Assembly: GCA_963801715.1 (NCBI GenBank)
Contig: CAWDGB010000007.1
Coordinates: 254,017-318,016, forward strand
Reading direction: 5' to 3'
Length of the DNA stretch: 64,000 bases
From: CAVVJA01 sp963801715
GTDB taxonomy: Bacteria > Actinomycetota > Actinomycetes > Mycobacteriales > Jatrophihabitantaceae
Made by a program: the position numbers and the translations under genes. Numbering within the stretch: the first letter of the stretch is position 1; each line of letters starts with the position of its first letter. Positions 32,911-42,275 of the stretch are shown here, in pieces. The notes under the pieces are model-generated. The model was not told the DNA's origin, made no database searches, and was given only the letters and a program-made list of their open reading frames with translations.

Positions 32911-34095
32911 TCAACCGGCGATGATCTTGGACTTGTCGTCGTTCTGAAGCGTTAAGTCCAAGATCACGACCGGGGTGGCGAGGTCAAAGAGCCTCACGGC
33001 GTGGGCGTATTGGTGGGTGTCGGTGTCGGTGTGTGTGGGAGTCGTCGCGGGCGGAGTCGTCGCCGGCGTGGTGGCCGGCGTCGTGTGCGGCGTCGTAGGC
33101 GTGGTCGTGGCCGGCGTGGTTGGTGGCTTCGTTGTCGGTTTCGACGTCGGGGTGCGCGAGGGACTCGGCGAGGCGGAGGTGGCCCGCGTGGTTGGGCTGG
33201 TGGGTGACGGTGCCACAGACGACCGCCCGGCGCTCGACGTACTGGTGCTGCCGACGCCGGCCAGGGAGGGGGAACCGCCGGGCGCAACGCCGAACATGGC
33301 GGTCGTTCCGCCCGGGCCCACCGAGGGTAGGTCGCCACCGAGCAGCACCGGGCCAGGATTGGGCGCCGATGAACATCCTGCGCAATGCGTCGATCCGCGC
33401 TGTGAACTCGGGGCGGGGGCCGCACCGAGTGTCCGCGGCGCAACCTGCGAGCTTGGTGCCGGGGCGATCAGCGAAGGATCTACCTGTCCGACCGGTGAGC
33501 TGCCGCCCCGTGCCCCATGGACGACCGTCATGGCAATCACGCTGGCGGCGACGATCGCCGCAGCAGCGACGCCGAACGAGGCCTTCCGCGAACCTGTCCA
33601 CAAGAAGGACGGACGGTCGCCCGCGAGACGGTGGCGCATCAGCGGACGACCTCGTGGCGTCGCACCGTCCGATGTTGGCGTCGCACTGTCCGATGTCGAA
33701 TCCGGCTGGATGAACCCAGCGAGACCCGACGCGGCGACCATTGCGGCAACCGGTCTGGCCGCAGTGGATTTCCGGAGCGCGGCGGACGTGACCTCTGCTG
33801 GCAGCGGGTTACCGTGCGCGCGGCGGCGTGCATATGCGCGCCTCAGCCTGGCTGCCGCCGGGGAAGTTTTGCGTTGCTTGGACGGGCGCTTGTGATCCCT
33901 GGACTGGGTGGAGCCCTTGCGCCCGACGGCCTGAGCGGCACAGGCGCGCGCGGTACGGGTGACCGTCTTACGCGCGCGCTGCATGGTTGTCGGTTTATCG
34001 GCAGTCCCGCCCGCGCCGCGACCCATGCCGGCGACCCGCCGAACCGGCCGTGGCCGTCTGACCGCCGCGCGTGACTTACCCCGCTTGTTCGGCAC
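32911..34095 (-). CDS. Single-pass membrane protein with basic N-terminus and Thr/Pro-rich exterior
   Basis: GTG 34095, behind GGGGGA, gives 394 residues: an Arg/Lys-rich cytoplasmic region of about 170 residues (PNKRGKSRAAVRRPRPVRR), one helix (FGVAAAAIVAASVIAMTVV), a Ser/Gly/Pro linker and a low-complexity Thr/Pro tract (PTTPATTTPTTPHTTPATT) that would be O-mannosylated or span the wall. The last 20 residues (VVILDLTLQNDDKSKIIAG) are encoded by palindromic repeat copy 3, so the original end has been replaced. No known domain; a surface or anti-sigma-like role is possible. Confidence 0.65.
   Translation of the reverse strand: MPNKRGKSRAAVRRPRPVRRVAGMGRGAGGTADKPTTMQRARKTVTRTARACAAQAVGRKGSTQSRDHKRPSKQRKTSPAAARLRRAYARRRAHGNPLPAEVTSAALRKSTAARPVAAMVAASGLAGFIQPDSTSDSATPTSDGATPRGRPLMRHRLAGDRPSFLWTGSRKASFGVAAAAIVAASVIAMTVVHGARGGSSPVGQVDPSLIAPAPSSQVAPRTLGAAPAPSSQRGSTHCAGCSSAPNPGPVLLGGDLPSVGPGGTTAMFGVAPGGSPSLAGVGSTSTSSAGRSSVAPSPTSPTTRATSASPSPSRTPTSKPTTKPPTTPATTTPTTPHTTPATTPATTPPATTPTHTDTDTHQYAHAVRLFDLATPVVILDLTLQNDDKSKIIAG
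32922..32966. repeat. Dispersed palindromic repeat, copy 3
   Basis: Perfect 13-bp arms TGATCTTGGACTT (32922-32934) and AAGTCCAAGATCA (32954-32966) around a 19-base spacer. It lies inside the 3' end of the Thr/Pro-rich protein gene. Confidence 0.75.
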
Positions 34096-34461
34096 GAATT
34101 CCCCCGTAGCGGCGTCCGGGCCGCGGACGCGGCCGGTGCCCGGCCACAATCTACCGTGTCGGATGTGTTTGGTGATATAGGGCGGCTACGCCGGCGTGCC
34201 AGTCGATGACGTTCTGGTGTAGTCAGATGACGGCGGACAGATACGGGTGGACGATGCCGTCGCTCCCGCGTGTCCTACGCGGATGGTCCGGCAGCCGCGC
34301 GGCGCCAACCTGCTCCTCCTGGGGGTGGCCGTCGTCACGACGCTCGTGGTTCTGGCCACACACGGCCATGGATTTTCCTCGGAGGACCAGCCGAGACCGT
34401 CGACAGGTCGGCAGCTAGGCAGCCGCCGACGCCTCGCAATCGTGTCCGGGTCGCGGCCAGG
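34096..34461. other. Intergenic region
   Basis: 366 bases. A plus-strand frame from GTG 34247 would give a short hydrophobic peptide (ANLLLLGVAVVTTLVVLATH) but it has no ribosome site and runs into the antisense of the PAP2 gene, so I do not call it. Confidence 0.35.
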
Positions 34462-35151
34462 TCAAGCCGTCCGGGCAGTGCGGGTGCGGATTGGCCATCG
34501 GGTCGCAACGAGCCAGGTGATGGCGCCGGCGAACATCCCAATGGCGGCACCCCCGACGATGTCGACCGGCCAATGCGCGCCGATATAGATCCGGTTGCCC
34601 GCAATCAGGGCGGCGACGGTCACACCGATGACGCGTTGTGGCCACCGCATCCACGGCCATAGCGCGCACACCCCGGCGACGAACAGAGCCGTATGCGCCG
34701 AGGGGTAGGCGTTGCCGTGGGGTTCAACGGGGTAGCCATGGGCATCGAGGTCGTTGATTACCGCCAACGGTCGCGGTTGGGCGGCGAGATCCTTCATGAG
34801 TTGTGCCACCACTTCCGCGAGCGCGAGCGCAAGCAAGAGGGCACGCAGGATCTCCAGACGGACGCTTGCCCGGCCCGCGGTGAGGAGAACCCAGCCGATG
34901 AACGCACCGCTCAGCAACACCAGCGGTATCGGTCGAAACAGGGGATTGACCACGGCGAAGACGGCAGCGACCGGCTGCGGCGGCTCGTTGAACCACCTGA
35001 CCAGGCCCGTCTGCGCCCGCTCGGCGCCCGCCGCCGTCGCCAACCACGCCGACAGGCCGATCACGGCCGCAGCGAGACCTAGCGTCACTACCGCCGGGAC
35101 TGGGCGGGGAACGCTCGTCGGTGCGGTGGGCGAATCGGAATAAGTGGTCAC
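34462..35151 (-). CDS. PAP2-family membrane phosphatase
   Basis: GTG 35151, behind GGGGGG, gives 229 residues with about six helices. The three phosphatase motifs are present: KDLAAQPRP (KxxxxxxRP), NAYPSAHTALF (PSGH type, here PSAH) and NRIYIGAHWPVDIVGG (SRxxxxxHxxxD). The active site faces outward, and it would dephosphorylate lipid or undecaprenyl pyrophosphate. The frame remains open upstream to 35361, but that part has no similarity. Confidence 0.88.
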   Translation of the reverse strand: MTTYSDSPTAPTSVPRPVPAVVTLGLAAAVIGLSAWLATAAGAERAQTGLVRWFNEPPQPVAAVFAVVNPLFRPIPLVLLSGAFIGWVLLTAGRASVRLEILRALLLALALAEVVAQLMKDLAAQPRPLAVINDLDAHGYPVEPHGNAYPSAHTALFVAGVCALWPWMRWPQRVIGVTVAALIAGNRIYIGAHWPVDIVGGAAIGMFAGAITWLVATRWPIRTRTARTA

Positions 35152-35403
35152 CGGCCCCCCCGCGGCATCACCAGATGAGAAGCTACACGCGCGACACAAG
35201 GCAATGTCGAGAAGTGTGGTGACGTCTCGCGGGATGACCCATGTCTGGTCGAGTACGGACACCCCCGTCCGGGGTTCTTGACGACGCAACCACCTTTGAT
35301 GCAAGGATCGGGGCCGCCCGGGCGGCGCGTCGGCGAGTCGGACGGAAAGCAGGTCGAGCACCGCATCGAACAGCCCGGCGCACGACTCCTCTCGCGTTAG
35401 TCG
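35152..35403. other. Intergenic region between PAP2 and pepN
   Basis: Open frames on both strands but none with a recognised product or ribosome site; the region ends in repeat copy 4. Confidence 0.35.
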
Positions 35404-35450
35404 TGATCCTGGACTTGATGCTTTCGAGCGCTCATGAGTAAAAGATCATC
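35404..35450. repeat. Dispersed palindromic repeat, copy 4 (degenerate)
   Basis: Left arm TGATCCTGGACTT (35404-35416) differs from copy 3 at one base. The right arm is reduced to AAAGATCATC ending at 35450, with the middle part lost. It stands 32 bases before the aminopeptidase gene start. Confidence 0.5.
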
Positions 35451-35481
35451 AGCAGTATCGTCGGGGTAGGAGGGCGGACAC

Positions 35482-37938
35482 GTGACGGTACCGACTTTGA
35501 CTCAGACAGAGGCTGCGGCGCGGGCGGCGCTGATTTCTGTGCAGGAATACCGGGTCGTCGTTGACTTGACCGGGCTCGGCGAGGGCTCCGAAGTGCGGTG
35601 TTCCTCGACCATCCGGTTCGGATCCCGGGCGACAGGCGCGCAGACGTTCGTCGACTGTGCTGCGCACGTGTTGTCGGCTCGCCTTAATGGCGTATCTATC
35701 GCGGTGTCCGCGATCACGCCAGGCCGGATCGAACTAACCAATCTGCAACTGCAGAATGAGCTGGTCGTGGAGTCGGTGCAACCAGAAACCGCAACGGAGT
35801 TTGGGGTGCACAAGGCAATCGATCCAGCCGACGGCCATGTGTACGTGTGGACCACGTTCGAGCCGGATGACTGCCGGTACGTGTGGGCCTGCTTCGACCA
35901 GCCTGATTTGAAGGCGACCCATGCGTTGACGGTGGTGGCGCCGGCTGTGTGGACAGTGTTGAGCAACAGCGGTCGGGCGGACGTCGACACATCGGGAGGC
36001 GCAACCACGTGGACGTTTCCGGCGACGCCGCCGTTGTCGACATACAACGTGGTAGTCCTTGCCGGCCCGCTCGTCCAGGTCCGCGCCGACCGTGAAGGGT
36101 ACGACCTTGGGTTATTCGCGCGGGCCTCGTTGCGCTCCGTGCTGGAACGGGATGCGCCGGAGTTGTTCGAACTGACGGCGCGAGGATTGGCGTTCTTCGG
36201 GGAGCGGTTCGGGATGCCGTTTCCGCAACTCACGTACAACCAGGCGTTCATGCCTGAGTTCGGCGGCGCAATGGAGAACTACGGCTGCGTCACGTGGAGC
36301 GATGCTGCGCTCTATCGCAACCAGCCGACCGAGTTCGAGCGCATGCAGCGCGCGAAGATCCTGTTGCACGAGATGGCGCACATGTGGTTCGGCAACATCG
36401 TCACGATGCGCTGGTGGGATGACTTGTGGCTTAACGAGGCGTTCGCCGAGTTCGCAGCGCATTGGTCGGCGGTATCGGCCACCGAGTTCCCCGATATGTG
36501 GGCCGCTCACCTGGCCCGCGGGCAGTTGCAGGCATATCTGGCCGATCAAGGACCAGCGTCGCACCCGATCCGGCAACGAGTACCCGACGTCGCGGCTGCG
36601 GCCGGCACCTTCGACACCATTACTTATCCCAAGGGTGCATCGGTGCTGCATCAGCTCATGGCTTATATCGGTGAAGATGCGTTCATCGCAGGCATGCGGT
36701 CCTATTTCGCCCGCTACGCCTGGACGAACACGACTCTGGACGAACTGATCAACGAGCTCGCTACGGCGTCCGGACAGGAATTGCATCAATGGGCACACGA
36801 CTGGCTCGGCACTGCGGGCGTAGATCGGCTTCGTCTCGAGCGCACTGCGGATGGCGACGTGCTCGTTGCCGAAAGTCCGCCCGGGGGGCCGCCCCGCCCG
36901 CACGCGTTGGACATCGGCCTGTACCGGCGACATGACGATCAACTGCAGCGAACCCAGCTCGTTCGCGTTTCCGTCGCCGGGCCTCGCACGCGGCTTCCAG
37001 ACCTTGGCGACGCCGACCTGGTGCTGGTCAACGACGAGAATCTCACGTTCGCGACCGTCACGTCAGACACTGAGTCGACGGTTGCGCTGCTCCGGGACAT
37101 GCCAATGTTGCCGACGCCGTTGGCGCGGGCGGTTGCGGTCGCCACGGCCTGGAACCTGCTCATTACCGGCGGTGCCCCGGCCGTCGATGTCGTTCGGTCG
37201 TTGCGCGGCGTCATTGGCGTCGAGGCCGAATCCCTACTGGAACCCTTTCTGAACCTGGCGATCAGGATCGCGGAATGGTGGGCGCCGCAATACGTCCGAG
37301 AACGGCTGCTCGAAGAGCTTGCGGACGTCTGCGTCGAGCTCAACGACCGGCCGGAGCATCGCGCGGCGGCCATGCGCGGGCTCGCCCGAACGGCGATCAC
37401 CCGGAGTCACTTCGAGCTGCTCGACGTCGCCGCGGACACTCCCGACCTGCGATGGCGGGTGCTCACTCGACGGGCCGAATACGACCAAGCGGACGACGCC
37501 CAGATTTCCGAGGCGCAAGCCGCGGATCCCGATCCCGACGCATGGATTCGCGCGCTCACCGTTCGCGCCGCGCGCCCGTCCGCGAGCGACAAGGACCGGG
37601 TGTGGCGGGCGATCATCGACGAGCAAAGCGTGCCTGTAGCCGCGCTCGCGGCCGTCGGTCAAGCGTTCTGGCGTCCCGGCCAGGGCAGCGTTCTTGCCTC
37701 TTACCCGACACGATTCCTGGACGCACTGCCAGAGATCAGCCAACGGGGAATGATCTTCGGCCTGTCCGCCACCGGAAGCATGTTTCCGATGACCAGCATC
37801 GACGAGGACTACCTTGACCAGCTCGACGATCGGCTTCGCTCCGGGACACTCGCACCGGTCGTTGCCAACCGCGGGATCGAGCGGGCGTACGAGGTCCGTC
37901 GGATGATCGCATCAAGGGCGCGCACCGCCGCGATGTGA
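35482..37938 (+). CDS. pepN: Aminopeptidase N (M1 metallopeptidase)
   Basis: The 818-residue enzyme starts at GTG 35482, 6 bases after GGAGGG. The substrate-binding GAMEN is at 262-266, zinc ligands HEMAH at 296-300 and Glu319 in WLNEAFAEF give HExxH-x18-E. The ERAP1-like C-terminal helical domain fills about 480-818. Length and layout match actinobacterial PepN, a cytosolic enzyme that removes N-terminal residues from peptides. The GH16-like gene follows 75 bases on. Confidence 0.96.
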   Translation: MTVPTLTQTEAAARAALISVQEYRVVVDLTGLGEGSEVRCSSTIRFGSRATGAQTFVDCAAHVLSARLNGVSIAVSAITPGRIELTNLQLQNELVVESVQPETATEFGVHKAIDPADGHVYVWTTFEPDDCRYVWACFDQPDLKATHALTVVAPAVWTVLSNSGRADVDTSGGATTWTFPATPPLSTYNVVVLAGPLVQVRADREGYDLGLFARASLRSVLERDAPELFELTARGLAFFGERFGMPFPQLTYNQAFMPEFGGAMENYGCVTWSDAALYRNQPTEFERMQRAKILLHEMAHMWFGNIVTMRWWDDLWLNEAFAEFAAHWSAVSATEFPDMWAAHLARGQLQAYLADQGPASHPIRQRVPDVAAAAGTFDTITYPKGASVLHQLMAYIGEDAFIAGMRSYFARYAWTNTTLDELINELATASGQELHQWAHDWLGTAGVDRLRLERTADGDVLVAESPPGGPPRPHALDIGLYRRHDDQLQRTQLVRVSVAGPRTRLPDLGDADLVLVNDENLTFATVTSDTESTVALLRDMPMLPTPLARAVAVATAWNLLITGGAPAVDVVRSLRGVIGVEAESLLEPFLNLAIRIAEWWAPQYVRERLLEELADVCVELNDRPEHRAAAMRGLARTAITRSHFELLDVAADTPDLRWRVLTRRAEYDQADDAQISEAQAADPDPDAWIRALTVRAARPSASDKDRVWRAIIDEQSVPVAALAAVGQAFWRPGQGSVLASYPTRFLDALPEISQRGMIFGLSATGSMFPMTSIDEDYLDQLDDRLRSGTLAPVVANRGIERAYEVRRMIASRARTAAM

Positions 37939-38013
37939 TCGGGGAAGTCATCGAACTGTGACTATATGCAGCTCGGCGTTCCGCGTCAGTCGGATCTGAC
38001 AGGAGGTGTCGTA

Positions 38014-38796
38014 GTGGTCGAACCACCAGCCGGCCTGCGCTTGGTGTTCGAGGACGACTTTGACGGGCCGGAGCTGGACCTTGCGACCTGGCTGCCGCAC
38101 TACTTGCCAGCGTGGAGCTCGCTCGCCGCCACCGCGGCAACGTATGAAATTCAGAACTCCTGTCTGCACCTGAGCATCCCGCCAGACCAGGGTTTGTGGT
38201 GCGCCGATGACCATCAGCCGCCGCTTCGCGTATCCGGCATTCAGTCCGGGAATTTCTCCGGCCCGGTCGGCAGCACCGTCGGGCAGCAGCCGTTCCGGAC
38301 TGGTCTGACCGTTCAGGAGGCGCAGGAGACGTTCTGGGGTTGGACGCCGGATCATGGGCACCTCGAGATGCGGGCACGGGCGGTTATCACGCGACGATCG
38401 ATGGTCGCATTGTGGATGGCGGGAGTTGAGGACCGGCCGGAAAGGTCAGCGGAGATCTGCGTCGCCGAGATATTTGGTAAAGCGGTTACACCTGGAGAAT
38501 CGGCTGCCGTCGGCGTGGGTCTGCACCCGTTCCGCGACCCGGCTGCGACAGAGGACTTCGCTGCCGTGCGATTGCCAATCGATGTCTCGCAGTTTCACAG
38601 CTACGCCGTGCGCTGGAACACGGATAGCGCCGATTTCTTCGTTGACGGCGAGCTGGTACGCAGCTGCCGCCGCCCGCCGTCCTACCCGATGCAGATCATG
38701 CTCGCAGTCTTCGACTTCCCCGAAGAGTCAACCGGCGATGATTCCGCGGCGGTGCCGTGGCTGATCGTGGACCACCTGCGCGGCTACGCGCGCTGA
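38014..38796 (+). CDS. GH16-like (concanavalin-fold) protein with altered catalytic motif
   Basis: GTG 38014, 7 bases after AGGAGG, gives 260 residues. GH16 features are FEDDFDGPELDLATWLPHY at the N-terminus, then HGHLEMRARAVI, and FHSYAVRWNTDSADFFVDGE, where the Trp and Asp-Gly-Glu match laminarinase-like folds. The catalytic ExDxxE is read here as AEICVAEIFG, i.e. both Glu kept but the central Asp replaced by Cys. No signal peptide is seen, which is unusual for a polysaccharide hydrolase. It may be a weak hydrolase or a sugar-binding relic. Confidence 0.75.
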   Translation: MVEPPAGLRLVFEDDFDGPELDLATWLPHYLPAWSSLAATAATYEIQNSCLHLSIPPDQGLWCADDHQPPLRVSGIQSGNFSGPVGSTVGQQPFRTGLTVQEAQETFWGWTPDHGHLEMRARAVITRRSMVALWMAGVEDRPERSAEICVAEIFGKAVTPGESAAVGVGLHPFRDPAATEDFAAVRLPIDVSQFHSYAVRWNTDSADFFVDGELVRSCRRPPSYPMQIMLAVFDFPEESTGDDSAAVPWLIVDHLRGYAR

Positions 38797-38889
38797 AGGT
38801 TCGGATGATCCCCCGTATCCGCTCGCAATCGGCGAACGCGTCCTACTCGGGAAGGGTTTCGGGGGAGTCCGAAACGGTCGAGCGCGCTG

Positions 38890-39045
38890 TTGTCGAATTG
38901 CTGCTGGCCGGGTCGGCAGCTAGTGCCAGTGGCATGTTCTGGCTATCTCGGATCAGTGAGCACAGCCACTACGCCGGTGCGCTGCTCGGTCCCATGACTG
39001 TGACCGCGGTGGGTTTCGGGCTGCCCTTCGTGCCGCGTGTCACAC
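38890..39045 (+). pseudogene. MFS (DHA2) transporter fragment
   Basis: In the 489-base gap before the next transporter, the plus strand reads ASGMFWLSRISEHSHYAGAL and LGPMTVTAVGFGLPFVP, a typical helix pair from the second half of EmrB/QacA-type transporters (xxGLxWLxRxSxxxxY ... GLGLGLxFVP). Flanking sequence on either side is not transporter-like and no start is present, so this is a remnant. Confidence 0.6.
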
Positions 39046-39285
39046 CGGTCGAACGGAGCATTCCTGGACGAAATTGCTATAAGGCGAGGTGTCTCGTCAG
39101 ATGTGACGTTGCTCAGCCGAGTCTGCCGTGCGTGAAAGGCGCGGCGCGCAACGGCCCCCGCCCCGACATCTCCGGGCAATACCATCCTCCGTAGAGTCAG
39201 CAACGTGCGTCCGGCAAAGGCCGCTGAGTCCGGTCGGCCCGGGTTCAGTTGACATCAGGGCGTTGACCCGAGGCAGGTACACACA

Positions 39286-40728
39286 GTGGCTGGTAACCAG
39301 GCAACCGGACGACCGTCGAGCGCCTTGCGACGGGTGCTCGTTCCTTTGGCCTTGGCGCAGTTCATCTGCAGCTTCGCAGGTTCGAACATGAACGTGATGA
39401 TCAACGACATCAGCAAGGACCTGAACACAACCGTGCAGGGTGTGCAGGTCGCGATCACCATCTTCCTCCTGGTGATGGCGGCGCTGATGATTCCCTGTGG
39501 CAAGTTGACCGACAAGTTCGGCCGGAAGCGATGCTTCACAGTCGGTCTCGCGGTGTACGGCGTTGGTGCGCTGATAAGTGCCTTCTCGCCCGGCCTGGGT
39601 GTGCTCATCCTCGGCAATTCGATCTTGGAGGGCGTAGGCACGGCTCTGTTGATCCCACCGGTCTACATCCTCACCACGCTGCTGTTCACCGAAGTCACGT
39701 CGCGGGCTCGCGCATTCGGCGCGATCAGCGCGATGGGCGGCATCGGCGCCGCGATGGGCCCGTTGATCGGTGGTCTGATCACTTCGGCGATCAGCTGGCG
39801 GGCGGCTTTCATCTTCCAGGCCTTGGTCATCGTCGCGATTCTCTGGCTGGCCCGACAGGTGCGGGATCCACTTCCGGCGGATCCGACCCGTCCCTTTGAC
39901 ACCACCGGCGCGATCCTATCGGCGGTTGGTCTCGCGCTGGTAGTCATGGGCATTCTCGCGGCCGACAACAACCTCTGGCTGATGCTCGCGTTGATCGTCG
40001 CAGGTGTGCTCATCCTGACCTGGTTCTTCCTGTTCGTACGGGCTGAAGAGCGCGCTGGTAAGGAACCACTGTTGTCGACCAGCCTGTTCCGGAATCGGAC
40101 GTCCAATCTCGGCATGGTTACGCAGAACACCCAGTGGCTGCTGCTCACCGGAGTGTCGTTCGTGGTCGCGGCGTATCTGCAAGTTGTGCGGGGCTACGAC
40201 GCAATCCAGACCGGCGTCATCTTCACCGCGGAGACGGTCGGTCTCCTGGCCAGCTCTCTGGCCGCCGAGCGCCTGGCCAAGCGGCGGCCCCAGCGGGTCC
40301 TGATCATGGCCGGCTTCGTCGTCACGATCGCCGGTGTCGGTGTCCTCCTGTCCCTGGTGGCCGGCTCGCCAAGTGCCTGGGCCTTCGCTCCAGGACTGCT
40401 CTTGATCGGGTTGGGGCTCGGCCTCATGCTGACTCCGTCGGTCAACATCGTTCAGTCGAGCTTCGCCGAAGCGCAGCAGGGTGAGATCTCCGGCCTGTCG
40501 CGCAGTGTGTCGAACCTCGGTTCATGCCTGGGCACCGCAATCGCTGGCACTGTCCTCGTCGCTGGTATCACCTCGACGCCCGACCGCTCCTACGGGCTCG
40601 CGATCGCAGTCTTGGCAGTCGTCGGCATCGCCGGCTTGGTCGCAGGGGCATTCCTGCCCACGAAGATCACTCCAGCCACCGCGCCGAGTTCAACGCCGGA
40701 AAACGTTCCCAAGCAGCCGGCCGGCTAA
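39286..40728 (+). CDS. MFS transporter (14-helix DHA2-like)
   Basis: The 480-residue protein starts at GTG 39286. Motif A is GKLTDKFGRKRCF, and helix 1 reads LALAQFICSFAGSNMNVMIN. The GxxGPLIGG motif C appears as GAAMGPLIGGLI, marking a drug:H+ antiporter. The C-terminal tail is Pro/Ser-rich and short. The DHA2 fragment upstream suggests that two related genes once stood in tandem. No regulator is adjacent. Confidence 0.92.
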   Translation: MAGNQATGRPSSALRRVLVPLALAQFICSFAGSNMNVMINDISKDLNTTVQGVQVAITIFLLVMAALMIPCGKLTDKFGRKRCFTVGLAVYGVGALISAFSPGLGVLILGNSILEGVGTALLIPPVYILTTLLFTEVTSRARAFGAISAMGGIGAAMGPLIGGLITSAISWRAAFIFQALVIVAILWLARQVRDPLPADPTRPFDTTGAILSAVGLALVVMGILAADNNLWLMLALIVAGVLILTWFFLFVRAEERAGKEPLLSTSLFRNRTSNLGMVTQNTQWLLLTGVSFVVAAYLQVVRGYDAIQTGVIFTAETVGLLASSLAAERLAKRRPQRVLIMAGFVVTIAGVGVLLSLVAGSPSAWAFAPGLLLIGLGLGLMLTPSVNIVQSSFAEAQQGEISGLSRSVSNLGSCLGTAIAGTVLVAGITSTPDRSYGLAIAVLAVVGIAGLVAGAFLPTKITPATAPSSTPENVPKQPAG

Positions 40729-40917
40729 GTCGGTTCGAGGCGAAGATCGTGTCAGGGAGGTGTTAGGTTCCTGCGATGTCCGGCGAGGCCATCACCGGAC
40801 TAGTTGCACCGCTCGAGAGCGTTAACGTCCGGCCAGCATGTCCCGGGTTGATATCGAGTGCGCGCGAACGCTGTGCCGTGGAGGCACCGCATCCTCGTGC
40901 CAATAGGGTGGCGCTTG

Positions 40918-42105
40918 ATGGGACCTGGACTTGGATCAGTCACGATCATCCTCGCGACCGTGTTTCTGTGGTCGGTGTTCGCTGCGCGCCTGGGCCGGGT
41001 CGGTCTTTCATCGGCAATCGTTTTCGTTGCTGTCGGGTTTGCTTTCACGCAGATCTTCGATGTCCTGCACGTGCCGGGTGAGCCGGAACTGGTCAAGGTC
41101 GTCGCCGAAGTGACGTTGGTCTGGATGCTGTTCGCCGATGCATCTGCCGTGCAATTGACCGACTTTAGGCGTGACCTCATGGTGTACGTGCGACTACTGG
41201 GGGTCGGCCTGCCACTGACGATTCTGCTGGGCGGCCTGGTTGCCGTTGCGCTGCTGGGCTTTGGCGTCTGGCCGGCGCTGCTGGTCGGTGCGGCGCTCGC
41301 GCCGACTGACGCTGCCCTCGGCGCGTCGGTGATGTCAGATCCCACCGTGCCTACCCGGATTCGGCGAGTACTGAACGTGGAGAGTGGCCTGAACGACGGC
41401 ATCGCCACCCCGATCGTGCTGGTCGCCATCGCCGGAGTCGCCGCCGACGAAGGGATTGGCGGCGTCCATGGTCCGGGCCACGCCCTCGTCGCGCTGCTGG
41501 TGGGACTTCTGGTGGGCGTGCTCGTTGGCGGCGCGGGCGGCGTGCTTATTCAGCACGCTCGTCGGAAGCGTTGGTTATCGGAAGGGCTGTCCGGTCCTGC
41601 GACGTTGGCGCTGGCGCTCCTCGCGTATACCGGCACGCTGCTCGTCGATGGCAATGGCTTTGTCGCCGCCTTCGTCGGAGGTCTCGTCTTCGGTAATACC
41701 GCCGGGCCGGGGGGAGAGAAGGAGGCCTATTTCGTTGAGCAGTCCGCGGGCCTGGCCGCCATGATCTCGTGGCTGATCTTCGGCGCGCTTGCCGTGCCTG
41801 CGATCGGCCATTGGTTCGGATGGCCGGTCATTGGGTACGCACTTCTCAGCCTTACCGCAATCCGGATGGTTCCGGTGGCCCTGGCGCTCCTCGGGAGTGG
41901 ATTCGACCGGTTCAGCGTGGCATTCATCGGATGGTTCGGCCCTCGGGGGTTGGCCTCGGTCATCTTTGCTCTCCTTGCCCTCGAGGATCTAGGCCCCGTT
42001 GCGCAGGAAGTCACCGCAACCATTGCCTTGACCGTGCTGCTCAGCGTCGGAGCGCACGGCCTCACCGCCCGGCCGTTCGCGAGACACTTCGTATCGAAGT
42101 CATAA
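40918..42105 (+). CDS. Monovalent cation:proton antiporter (CPA1 type)
   Basis: ATG 40918 gives 395 residues and about 12 helices. Diagnostic segments are GAALAPTDAALGASV (the membrane-embedded Asp of the TDA motif) and NVESGLNDGIATPIVLV, the ND motif of CPA1 exchangers. There is no C-terminal cytosolic regulatory domain, unlike plant NHX or long bacterial forms. Function would be Na+ or K+ for H+ exchange in pH and salt balance. Upstream in-frame residues to 40858 are hydrophilic and unlikely. Confidence 0.9.
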   Translation: MGPGLGSVTIILATVFLWSVFAARLGRVGLSSAIVFVAVGFAFTQIFDVLHVPGEPELVKVVAEVTLVWMLFADASAVQLTDFRRDLMVYVRLLGVGLPLTILLGGLVAVALLGFGVWPALLVGAALAPTDAALGASVMSDPTVPTRIRRVLNVESGLNDGIATPIVLVAIAGVAADEGIGGVHGPGHALVALLVGLLVGVLVGGAGGVLIQHARRKRWLSEGLSGPATLALALLAYTGTLLVDGNGFVAAFVGGLVFGNTAGPGGEKEAYFVEQSAGLAAMISWLIFGALAVPAIGHWFGWPVIGYALLSLTAIRMVPVALALLGSGFDRFSVAFIGWFGPRGLASVIFALLALEDLGPVAQEVTATIALTVLLSVGAHGLTARPFARHFVSKS

Positions 42106-42275
42106 CGCTCAGCAATCTTCGTCTGCCTAAGCGATGGGCGCGGGTCCTAAGCATCTGACTGGCAGTGGCCCTCGTATCGACCTCCTCGGGAGCTGAGTGA
42201 CGCAGGTGGGTAGCCTTCATCCGCCTCAATTCGCGGCCGGCTAGGCGACTCTTCGGGCTCGGGAAGGAGCTGGAC

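Noticed and set aside
34247..34588. Small hydrophobic ORF on the plus strand
   Set aside because: No ribosome site and most of it is antisense to the PAP2 gene.
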